Origin: an uncultured Oscillospiraceae bacterium
GTDB taxonomy: Bacteria; Bacillota; Clostridia; Oscillospirales; Acutalibacteraceae
Direction: 5' to 3'
Assembly (NCBI GenBank): GCA_949297075.1
Contig: CASFRX010000050.1
Coordinates: 1-35,161 of the forward strand
DNA: 35,161 nt
A model generated the notes under the pieces. The model did no database searches. It saw only the letters and a program-made list of their open reading frames with translations, and was not told the origin of the DNA. Below, in pieces: positions 24,803 through 31,582 of the stretch. A program made the translations under genes and the position numbers. Each line of letters begins with the position of its first letter. Within the stretch, counting starts at the first letter, position 1.

Positions 24803-26146
24803 CTACTTCAGGCTTTTTTTCTTCTTAAAATAAACTGAAACAGAAACAACAAAAACAGCAATAAAAGCACAGCCGCCGATTATCGTAAACACTGGAAGAA
24901 TGTCGCTTACTCTGCTGAAAAAGCTCTCATTCTGTAGCTGATAGCTTACGGACAGCGTTTCATCATCAAATGCTATATTTCTCCGCACGGCATATTCATT
25001 TATATCGTCAATAACATTTTCGGCCTTGAAATTCTCTGCTTCTTCAGCGCTTTTAAAGCGGATTTCTTCTTCTGCACCGATTAAAGCTTGAGTCCTGTTG
25101 AAACCGCCGTTGCTGTATTCAAAGGTATCTCCTAAAGGCACAGCATATATCGTATATTCTCCTGTTTCGTCAGAATATACCTCATCAATAATTCTGTAAA
25201 AGGTCTTTTCTGCCGTTATATAGTCTTTCAGCTTGCGGTATTCTCTTTCGGCTTCTTCCTCGCTGTCATATTGATAACCGACGCCGTCCGGGAAGCTGTA
25301 AATCGCGTATGCCGAAGCTTCGTGCCATACGGAAACGAAAGGTAAAATAAAGGAAACTAAAACGACAGCAATAAGAACAATTGCAGTTATTTTAATGTGT
25401 TTTCTGCGGTAACATTTTTGTTCCGGAGAAAGACCTTTCTCTGTTATGTTGAACTTTTTGTTTAAAATCGAACGGACAAAATATGCAATTATGCCGCCGA
25501 TAACAGCCGTTGCCGGCAACGCAGCGAAAAGAAAGGACGGAGCATCCATAATAACATCAAGTATCAGACCCTCTAATGTTACTGCCACTAAAAATGTGAC
25601 ACAGGTAATATAGTTTATACATTTTTTTATATTTTTCTCTGCCAATTCATTTTCACTAATGTATTCACTGTGTAATCCGGAAATAAGATTATTAAAGGCA
25701 ATCAATGAAACTGCAATCGAAACAGCGGACAAAATCAATATAATTGCATATCCGAACCATAAAACATTGTAATTGTAAATAATATCACATATTACATAAG
25801 CCATTATAAGAGCCGCACTGCTCAGAATAATTGAAACAATAGATTGATTGGTAAACTTAACAACTGCTTTTTCAACTAAATATTTAATTCTTTCAGTGCT
25901 TTTGACATCTGTCTTTTCTTCATCAAATGTTTTGATTACTCTTTCCCCGCGCAAAAGCTCATCAACGGAAACAGAATAGAGCTCGGCAATCGCAGGCAGC
26001 ATAGAGATTTCAGGATAGCCCTCGTTACATTCCCATTTGCTGATAGTTTTATTTGATACATTTAATTTATCAGCAACTTGTTGTTGAGTTAATCCCTTTG
26101 CTTTTCTTAACGCCGCCATGAATGAGCCCATAGTTTTCTTTTCCAT
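24803..26146 (-). CDS. XRE-type HTH regulator fused to a membrane sensor region
   Basis: The 447-residue protein starts with an XRE helix-turn-helix at residues 8-62 (MAALRKAKGLTQQQVADKL, then NKTISKWECNEGYP). After a linker come about five hydrophobic helices (roughly 103-123, 128-151, 178-200, 205-224, 251-272), a polar segment of about 140 residues rich in Glu and Tyr that should be extracytoplasmic, and a last helix near 414-437 with a Lys-rich tail. It therefore looks like a one-component membrane-bound regulator. A GTG at 26155 is in frame but overlaps the AAGGAG ribosome binding site, so the ATG at 26146 is chosen. Targets are unknown; the convergent MATE gene and its own promoter region are candidates. 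Confidence 0.85.
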   Translation of the reverse strand: MEKKTMGSFMAALRKAKGLTQQQVADKLNVSNKTISKWECNEGYPEISMLPAIAELYSVSVDELLRGERVIKTFDEEKTDVKSTERIKYLVEKAVVKFTNQSIVSIILSSAALIMAYVICDIIYNYNVLWFGYAIILILSAVSIAVSLIAFNNLISGLHSEYISENELAEKNIKKCINYITCVTFLVAVTLEGLILDVIMDAPSFLFAALPATAVIGGIIAYFVRSILNKKFNITEKGLSPEQKCYRRKHIKITAIVLIAVVLVSFILPFVSVWHEASAYAIYSFPDGVGYQYDSEEEAEREYRKLKDYITAEKTFYRIIDEVYSDETGEYTIYAVPLGDTFEYSNGGFNRTQALIGAEEEIRFKSAEEAENFKAENVIDDINEYAVRRNIAFDDETLSVSYQLQNESFFSRVSDILPVFTIIGGCAFIAVFVVSVSVYFKKKKSLK

Positions 26147-26213
26147 ACAATACACTCCTTTGTTGTTTATTTGCTTATATTCTCCGGCAAAGAGACTTGT
26201 TTTTCAACACATT

Positions 26214-26242
26214 ATTCGTGGAATTTGTCTGCGATTCGTGGA
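26214..26242. promoter_or_regulatory. Possible operator: two 9-bp direct repeats upstream of the XRE gene
   Basis: ATTCGTGGA occurs at 26214-26222 and again at 26234-26242, spaced by exactly 20 bp, about two helical turns, 68-96 bp upstream of the regulator start. This spacing places both sites on one face of the helix. Whether the adjacent regulator binds them is inference. The rest of the 26147-26362 gap shows nothing else I can name. Confidence 0.35.
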
Positions 26243-26362
26243 TTTATGGGATCTGCAAGGTTTAAAGAATATTTTTCTGATTATATCACATCTGCGCAAA
26301 ACAAATCAACCGGAAGACATATCCTTGTGCTTGCAATTTAAGTACGAGGATTCAGTTAGTTA

Positions 26363-26400
26363 AAAATGCCATCCTGATTTTTTCAGAATGGCATTTTTTG
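26363..26400 (-). terminator. Terminator of the metallophosphoesterase gene
   Basis: AAAATGCCATCCTGA pairs with TCAGAATGGCATTTT across a short T-rich loop, with one mismatch; A and T runs on both sides allow use on either strand. Confidence 0.7.
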
Positions 26401-26434
26401 ATACAATATATAGTTTGCAGCTGTTTATTGAGAT

Positions 26435-27670
26435 TTATTTCTCAATTTCCGGCACTTTGTCTACCTGAACTACTTCCTGCATTGTTACCTGCTCTTTTTC
26501 GTATTTAGGTGCGTATTTATCCTGATAGTAGCTCTCGTTTTTGCTCTCAAAGCTGCCGTCGGGTTGATAGGTTATAACCGTGCAGCCACGCTGAGAGCCC
26601 AATTTGCTTATGCCCACATAGGCAAGATAATCAACGCTCATGCCGTAGCTCAGGCGTATGCCCTTATAATCAACGGAAAAGTTATTTTTATGGTCGTGTC
26701 CGCAGAAAATGCCCTTTGTTGAGCCAAGCTCTGTCATGGCCTCAAATAAGCTGTCCTCGCCGATGCCGGGGAAGACAATGTTGCTGCCCTCGCCTGCAAC
26801 GCCGTGAATGTATTTAACATTCTCCGAGTCTTTAAAGCCGTTATCAATGTATTCATACCATGCATCGCGGTATTCAGCGAGGGGAATGTGGAAAAACGCA
26901 GTAGATTTAACAGTTTCGCCGCCGTTTTGTTCGTTGAATTTCTTGACATTCGCCTTATACCATTCAACCTGACTTTCCTTGATATTGTCGTATTTCCAGA
27001 AAATTCCGAAATAATCGCCGTCTGTATATGAATGGCTGTCAAAAACATAAAGGCTTTGAGTAATTTTGCCCTGTGAATTTTTAACATTGATTACATAGTT
27101 GCCGTAGCCGTCAATATCCTCAGGACCTCTCTGATACAGGCAGTATTTAAAGCCGCTGTTTTCATAGAAATCGGAAATTTTTTCACGGCTAAAGTAGCTG
27201 TAAGCCTCCGTATCGTGATTGCCGAAGCAAACAGTCCAGTAAACGCCGAGCTGTTCCATAAGAGCCGCAAAAGTTTTTGCGCCTGTCTTGTTGTTAAATG
27301 TGCCTGCCTGGAAAGGAACGGGATAGGCAATATCACCCGTAGCTATAACTAAATCGGGCTTTTCCGCCTCAACCATAGCCGCAACAGCGTTTAAAGCTTT
27401 TGCGTCCTTCTCAAGGGACATCCAGCCGCCGCCGATGTGAATATCGGTCAGCTGTAAAACCTTGAATTCTTCGTCGGTTGTAAAAGTCCAGTTGCCATCT
27501 TCATCCTTTTGGGGAATAAGCTGATTTTCGATTTGCACCTTGTCAAAGCTTCTCGCTTTTTTGATGTTATTGCTGCTGCCTATTGCCGTAACAGCAACTG
27601 TTGCTAAAATAAATGCGGCAAAAACCAAAGCTATAATACCAATAGCCTTGCGTGCTTTTTTTGCTTTCAT
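26435..27670 (-). CDS. Membrane-anchored or secreted calcineurin-like metallophosphoesterase
   Basis: The 411-residue protein begins with a Lys-rich segment and a hydrophobic stretch (about residues 10-30, IGIIALVFAAFILATVAVTA), a signal anchor or signal peptide without an obvious lipobox. The dimetal phosphoesterase motifs follow in order: LTDIHIGG near residue 74, VIATGDIAYP near 108, CFGNHDTE near 148, a histidine segment in FFHIPLAEYRD, and FCGHDHKNNF near 325. Such extracytoplasmic enzymes hydrolyse phosphomonoesters or diesters. AAAGGAA precedes the ATG, and a promoter with a perfect TTGACA lies upstream at 27704-27732. It appears monocistronic. Confidence 0.9.
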   Translation of the reverse strand: MKAKKARKAIGIIALVFAAFILATVAVTAIGSSNNIKKARSFDKVQIENQLIPQKDEDGNWTFTTDEEFKVLQLTDIHIGGGWMSLEKDAKALNAVAAMVEAEKPDLVIATGDIAYPVPFQAGTFNNKTGAKTFAALMEQLGVYWTVCFGNHDTEAYSYFSREKISDFYENSGFKYCLYQRGPEDIDGYGNYVINVKNSQGKITQSLYVFDSHSYTDGDYFGIFWKYDNIKESQVEWYKANVKKFNEQNGGETVKSTAFFHIPLAEYRDAWYEYIDNGFKDSENVKYIHGVAGEGSNIVFPGIGEDSLFEAMTELGSTKGIFCGHDHKNNFSVDYKGIRLSYGMSVDYLAYVGISKLGSQRGCTVITYQPDGSFESKNESYYQDKYAPKYEKEQVTMQEVVQVDKVPEIEK

Positions 27671-27703
27671 TATACAAAATTCCTTTCGTGCGTCTTTACC
27701 TAT

Positions 27704-27732
27704 ATTTTATAAATCGGCTAAACGGTTGTCAA
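27704..27732 (-). promoter_or_regulatory. Sigma-A promoter of the metallophosphoesterase gene
   Basis: On the minus strand a perfect TTGACA (27732-27727) and TAAAAT (27709-27704) are 17 bp apart, 34 bp before the start codon. Confidence 0.75.
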
Positions 27733-27766
27733 CAGAAAATGAAAAATAAAAATTTTAAAAAAACTC

Positions 27767-27795
27767 TTGACTTAGGGTTCTTTTTATGGTATATT
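27767..27795 (+). promoter_or_regulatory. Sigma-A promoter of the tRNA-Thr/tRNA-Tyr operon
   Basis: TTGACT at 27767-27772 and TATATT at 27790-27795 are 17 bp apart, 16 bp before tRNA-Thr. Confidence 0.8.
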
Positions 27796-27811
27796 AGTCG
27801 AGCGTTAGTTC

Positions 27812-27887
27812 GCTGGTGTAGCTCAGTTGGTAGAGCAGCTGATTTGTAATCAGCAGGTCGGGGGTTCGAGTCCGTCCACCAGCTCCA
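27812..27887 (+). tRNA. tRNA-Thr (anticodon TGT)
   Basis: The 76-nt cloverleaf has acceptor GCTGGTG pairing with CACCAGC, D arm GCTCAGTTGGTAGAGC, anticodon stem CTGAT/ATCAG around TTGTAAT (anticodon TGT), T arm GGTTCGAGTCC, and an encoded CCA. It is followed 9 nt later by tRNA-Tyr. Confidence 0.97.
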
Positions 27888-27896
27888 TTTTAATAA

Positions 27897-27981
27897 GGGA
27901 GAGTTCCCGAGCGGCCAAAGGGAACAGACTGTAAATCTGTCGTCACTGACTTCGGTGGTTCGAATCCACCCTCTCCCACCA
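27897..27981 (+). tRNA. tRNA-Tyr (anticodon GTA)
   Basis: This 85-nt class II tRNA has acceptor GGGAGAG pairing with CTCTCCC, anticodon stem around CTGTAAA (anticodon GTA), a long variable arm (GTCACTGACTTCGG region), T arm GGTTCGAATCC and an encoded CCA. A terminator follows at once. The mobile-element remnant begins about 100 bp downstream. Confidence 0.97.
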
Positions 27982-27985
27982 TTTC

Positions 27986-28024
27986 GAGTGTTCATTACGG
28001 ATTTAAGTGATGAACACTCTTTTT
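27986..28024 (+). terminator. Terminator of the tRNA operon
   Basis: GAGTGTTCAT at 27986-27995 pairs perfectly with ATGAACACTC at 28010-28019 and is followed by a T-run. Confidence 0.85.
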
Positions 28025-28049
28025 CTTTGCTGAAAATCATATTTTTATT

Positions 28050-28081
28050 GGTCGCAGACTTTTTAGGGTCTGCGACCTTTT
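28050..28081 (+). terminator. Second hairpin between tRNA-Tyr and the recombinase remnant
   Basis: GGTCGCAGAC at 28050-28059 pairs with GTCTGCGACC at 28068-28077 and is followed by five Ts on the plus strand. It stops plus-strand readthrough into the recombinase antisense strand. Confidence 0.65.
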
Positions 28082-28087
28082 TATGTT

Positions 28088-29683
28088 TTATGCCGTTACG
28101 CTTTCGGGTAATGCTTTTGGTATATAAGTCACCGCTACTCCCTGACGGGTATCGTTGCTGAACAGTTCTTCCTCTTGTATCGGAAGTTCAATATAACCCA
28201 CAAAGCGGTAGTAAATAACAATTCTCTGCGTTTTGTTTTTGCCCGTACCCTCTGTTTCATAAACATCAATATGATCAATGAGTTCGTGAAGCAACGGTGC
28301 AGTTATTGTTTCCATACGCATAAACTTTCGTATTGCTGAAGCAAAGGTTTCTTTGTCCTGCTCTTTGTTTTTCAGAAGAACAATATCATCACGGAGTTTG
28401 GAAATTCTTACTTTCAGTTCGGCTCTTTCAACCTCATATTTGCGTGACATGTGCATAAACCATTCATCCGTTACCTTGCCGCTTGCGTTATCCTCATAGA
28501 GCTTTTCATACAGACTTGCTACCTTTTCCTGCCTTGACAGACATCTCTGCAGTTCACTCTGCAAATACTTTTGCTCTGTAAGCATATCCTTATTGGTTTT
28601 CTGTGACAGTATTTCTGCGAAGGCTTCTTCGTCATATTTCAGATACGATACCATCTTTTTAAGTTCAAGCATTACAATTTGTTCAATCGCATCAGCTCTG
28701 ACATAGTGTCTGCTTTTGCAGCTGCCCCTATAATCCTTGTAATAGTTGGAACAGCTGAAATAGTGGATATCCTTGTTTCGTGTGTTCACATGAAACCATA
28801 GCTTTTTACCACAATCGGCACACCGCAGAAAATCACAAAATATGTTCTTGTCACCATTCTCGGGTTTAGGGTCTCTTCGTTTGCATTTCTTGACTATCTG
28901 CTGTACCCTTTCGAATGTTTCACGGTCAATTATAGGCTCATGAACATCTTTGAAAATCTTCCAGTTCTCCTCAGGATTCAAGTGTCTTGTTTTGTTCTTG
29001 AAAGATTTTGAGTATGTCTTGAAATTGATTACATCTCCGCAGTATTCTTGACGGGATAAAATCTGACCGATAGTTGAGCTTTTCCATTTGTACGGATTAG
29101 GCTGTACCTTTTTACCGCCTCTGCCGATACCTCTGTCTTTCCAATATGCGGTACAGTTTTTAATTTCTCTGTCCTGCAGAGTCCTTGCAATTTTGTCCTG
29201 ACCGTAGCCTTCAAGATAAAGCCTGAAGATTTCTTTGACAACTGCTGCGGCACCCGGTTCTATTATCCATCTTTTAGGATTTTCAGGGCTTTTCATATAT
29301 CCGTAAGGCGGTTGAGATAACGGCTCACCCATATTACCTCTGATTCTTTTTGCTGAGCGTACCTTCTTTGAAATATCTCTTGCATACATCTCGTTCATAA
29401 CATTTTTGAACGGGATGATTTCATTTTCACCATCAGCACTGTCAACCAAATCTGTAATGGCGATGAAGCGGATATTGTTTTCGGGGAAGTATGATTCTGT
29501 GTAAAGACCAACCTCAACATAGTTTCTTCCGAATCTGGACATATCCTTAACAATAATGGTTGAGATATATCCCGCTTCTACATCCCCCATCATTCGTTTG
29601 AAGTCAGGTCGGTTGAAAGATGAAGTTAGATAACGATACTTTTGAAAACACAGAAAAATCAAGGTTTTTCGTACGACAGACAA
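28088..29683 (-). pseudogene. Large serine recombinase lacking its N-terminal catalytic segment
   Basis: The open frame (531 codons) matches large serine recombinases of clostridial mobile elements from FNRPDFKRMMGDVEAGYIST onward. It keeps IIVKDMSRFGR, the recombinase domain (PYGYMKSPENPKRW, RQEYCGDVINFKT), the zinc ribbon CADCGKKLW followed by CSNYYKDYRGSC, and a coiled coil near residues 370-430. The usual N-terminal 60-70 residues, with the catalytic serine in a YxRxS context and the DDGYSGT stretch, are missing. They are replaced by about 22 unrelated residues (MSVVRKTLIFLCF and so on), and neither minus-strand frame upstream restores them. It is therefore very probably inactive. Its 5' end abuts the conjugative element, suggesting that insertion or rearrangement split it. 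Confidence 0.8.
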
Positions 29684-29716
29684 GCCGGTATTATACTAAA
29701 ACAGAATACAGACCGT

Positions 29717-29770
29717 AAAAAGCGGCGTTTCTCACTTCCCAAACGGAAGAAAAGGAACGCCGCTTTTTTT
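29717..29770 (+). promoter_or_regulatory. Terminator-like hairpin in the repA leader
   Basis: AAAAGCGGCGTT at 29717-29728 pairs perfectly with AACGCCGCTTTT at 29756-29767 and is followed by Ts. It lies about 150 nt upstream of repA. It may be a plain terminator for readthrough from outside, or an attenuator. Further on, TTACGGAGT near 29780 and ACTCCGTAA near 29885 form a long-range inverted repeat enclosing about 95 nt. Confidence 0.55.
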
Positions 29771-29921
29771 ATGCCCTTTTGTTACGGAGTAGGGGCGAAA
29801 AAAGGCTTGTATTTCAAGGCTTTACAGAGCGAGGTTTTAAGGGGGCAAGGGATTTATACCTTTTCCCTCAAAAATGCCGTTTAACTCCGTAACGAAATCA
29901 AAGCAAAGGAGTGAAAGGACT

Positions 29922-30827
29922 ATGGCAGTTTTCAGAGTGGAACGCAACACGGGATATACCGTAATGAGCAACCACCACCTACGCAATAAGGAATTGACCT
30001 TAAAAGCAAAGGGGCTGCTTTCTCAAATGCTGTCGCTGCCGGAGGATTGGGATTACACCCTTGCGGGGCTGTCCTACATCAACCGTGAAAGTATCGACGC
30101 TATCCGTACTGCCATTTGGGAGCTTAAAAAAGCGGGATATATCACAAGGAGGCAGGGGCGCGACGATAAAGGCAAAATGACCGCCATTGAATATACGATT
30201 TACGAGCAGCCGCAGTTGGAAAAGCCGATATTGGAAAATCCAACAACGGATAAACCGATATTGGAAAATCCGACATCGGGAAATCCGACGTCGGAAAATC
30301 CAACGCAAATAAATAAAGATATATCAAAAACTGACTTACCAAAAAAAGAAAAATCAAATACGGATTTATCAATTACCCATTCCATTCCTATCCATTCCCT
30401 AAATCCCTTGCCTTATGGCGAGGACGCGGCGGAGCCGGAAAGGAAGCGAAAGGAAAAGAACGACGCATACAGAGTGTATGAGGAAATCATCAAGGACAAT
30501 ATCAGCTATGACATTCTACTGCAAGATAATCCCCTTGACAAAGACCGCCTGAATGAAATCGTTGACCTCATTTTGGAAACCGTCTGTACCGCAAGGAAGC
30601 AGATACGCATTGCAGGCGACGATTACCCGGCGGAGCTTGTCAAGGCAAAGTTTATGAAGCTGGACAGCGAACATATCCGCTTTGTGCTTGACTGTATGCG
30701 TGAGAACACAACGAAAATCCGAAACATCAAGCAGTATCTGAAAGCGGTGCTATTCAACGCACCGTCTACCATTGACAACTACTATACTGCCCTTGTCGCT
30801 CACGATATGGCAAGCGGCAAAATCTGA
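29922..30827 (+). CDS. RepA_N-like replication initiator of the ICE
   Basis: The 301-residue protein opens with VERNTGYTVMSNHHLRNKEL and a winged-helix initiator domain (residues 10-95, LTLKAKGLLSQMLSLPEDWD), as in the replication initiator A proteins of Tn1549-like ICEs. A repetitive linker at about residues 100-130 has the pentapeptide pattern P-x-x-x-N/K, and the C-terminal 100 residues form a DnaD-like helical domain (KFMKLDSEHIRFVLDCM). The frame extends to 29874, but ATG 29922 with AAAGGAG 10 nt upstream is preferred. The initiator probably allows the excised circle to replicate. The DNA encoding the linker is a 15-bp iteron array. Confidence 0.85.
   Translation: MAVFRVERNTGYTVMSNHHLRNKELTLKAKGLLSQMLSLPEDWDYTLAGLSYINRESIDAIRTAIWELKKAGYITRRQGRDDKGKMTAIEYTIYEQPQLEKPILENPTTDKPILENPTSGNPTSENPTQINKDISKTDLPKKEKSNTDLSITHSIPIHSLNPLPYGEDAAEPERKRKEKNDAYRVYEEIIKDNISYDILLQDNPLDKDRLNEIVDLILETVCTARKQIRIAGDDYPAELVKAKFMKLDSEHIRFVLDCMRENTTKIRNIKQYLKAVLFNAPSTIDNYYTALVAHDMASGKI
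30210..30314 (+). repeat. Seven 15-bp iterons inside repA, candidate replication origin
   Basis: Seven consecutive 15-bp units start at 30210, 30225, 30240, 30255, 30270, 30285 and 30300. Each has a 10-bp near-palindromic block followed by a 5-bp AT spacer. The blocks read CCGCAGTTGG, CCGATATTGG, CCAACAACGG, CCGATATTGG, CCGACATCGG, CCGACGTCGG (a perfect palindrome) and the degenerate CCAACGCAAA. A strongly AT-rich stretch follows at about 30305-30375. Plasmids of the RepA_N family are known to carry their origin as repeats within the rep coding sequence, so this is a likely oriV; binding is untested. Confidence 0.6.
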
Positions 30828-30847
30828 AAACAGGAGGACTAAAAGCT

Positions 30848-31066
30848 ATGATACAGAAAACAGGAGCTTTGGTATTTGACGAGCATACCGACCGTTACGA
30901 CATTCGCTTTGATATTGCCGACTATTACGGCGGCCTGCATTGCGGGGAGTGCTTGGAGGTATTCATAGGCGGCAAATGGAAGCCTACCCGCATTGAGTAC
31001 GGGAATAATTGGTATCTTGTGGGTATTCGTGCCGAGGACTTGAACGGCCTGCGCGTTCGCATTTAA
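30848..31066 (+). CDS. DUF5348-family ICE protein
   Basis: This 72-residue protein matches the small DUF5348 proteins that sit between repA and pcfB in this ICE family. Recognisable stretches are TGALVFDEHTDRYDIRFDI, YYGGLHCGECLEVFIGGKW and NNWYLVGI. The fold looks like a small beta barrel. The ribosome binding site is strong (AGGAGGA) and the gene starts 20 nt after repA, so it is in the same operon. Function is unknown. Confidence 0.85.
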   Translation: MIQKTGALVFDEHTDRYDIRFDIADYYGGLHCGECLEVFIGGKWKPTRIEYGNNWYLVGIRAEDLNGLRVRI

Positions 31067-31105
31067 GAATATCACGGCACTACCGGGAAAGGAGGACGGT
31101 AAACA

Positions 31106-31582
31106 ATGCAGGACGAAATCAACGAAAAAGTGGTTGCGCTCTCTATCAAGGGCGGCAAGCTGACCGCCGCCACGCTTCAAAAGGCTGTCAAAGCTATGCT
31201 TGCACAGATGAAGAAGCAGAAAGACAAGCAGCCGCAGGGCAAGCAGACCCTAAAACAGCTTGCGAAACAGAACGCGGGACTATCCAACATTGAGATAACG
31301 AGCGAGAATATCAAGGCTTTTGAGCATACGGCAAAAAAATACGGCGTTGACTTTGCTTTGAAAAAGGATACTGCCGAGCAGCCGCCCCGTTACCTTGTCT
31401 TTTTCAAAGGACGGGACGCAGACGCGCTGACCGCAGCTTTCAAGGAATTTTCGGCAAAGAAGCTGACGCAGGAACAAAAGCCCTCTATCCGCAAGGTATT
31501 AGCCGCGTTCAAGGAAAAGGCAAAGGAACTTAATGCTAACCGTCAACAGACAAAACACAAAGACAGGGGGATTGACAGATGA
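31106..31582 (+). CDS. PcfB-like accessory protein (DUF3801)
   Basis: The 158-residue protein resembles PcfB of enterococcal pCF10-type transfer systems, an accessory factor of the coupling protein and relaxosome. The N-terminal helical part (EKVVALSIKGGKLTAATLQK) and the central ITSENIKAFEHTAKKYGVDF with FFKGRDADALTAAFKEF are characteristic. The C-terminus is a basic tail. AAAGGAGGA lies upstream, and the stop codon overlaps the virD4-like start by 4 nt (ATGA), so the two are translationally coupled, consistent with their physical partnership. Confidence 0.85.
   Translation: MQDEINEKVVALSIKGGKLTAATLQKAVKAMLAQMKKQKDKQPQGKQTLKQLAKQNAGLSNIEITSENIKAFEHTAKKYGVDFALKKDTAEQPPRYLVFFKGRDADALTAAFKEFSAKKLTQEQKPSIRKVLAAFKEKAKELNANRQQTKHKDRGIDR

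Noticed and set aside
26118..26363. Plus-strand 81-codon frame upstream of the XRE regulator
   Set aside because: It begins inside the regulator gene on the opposite strand, has no ribosome binding site and no similarity that I recognise.
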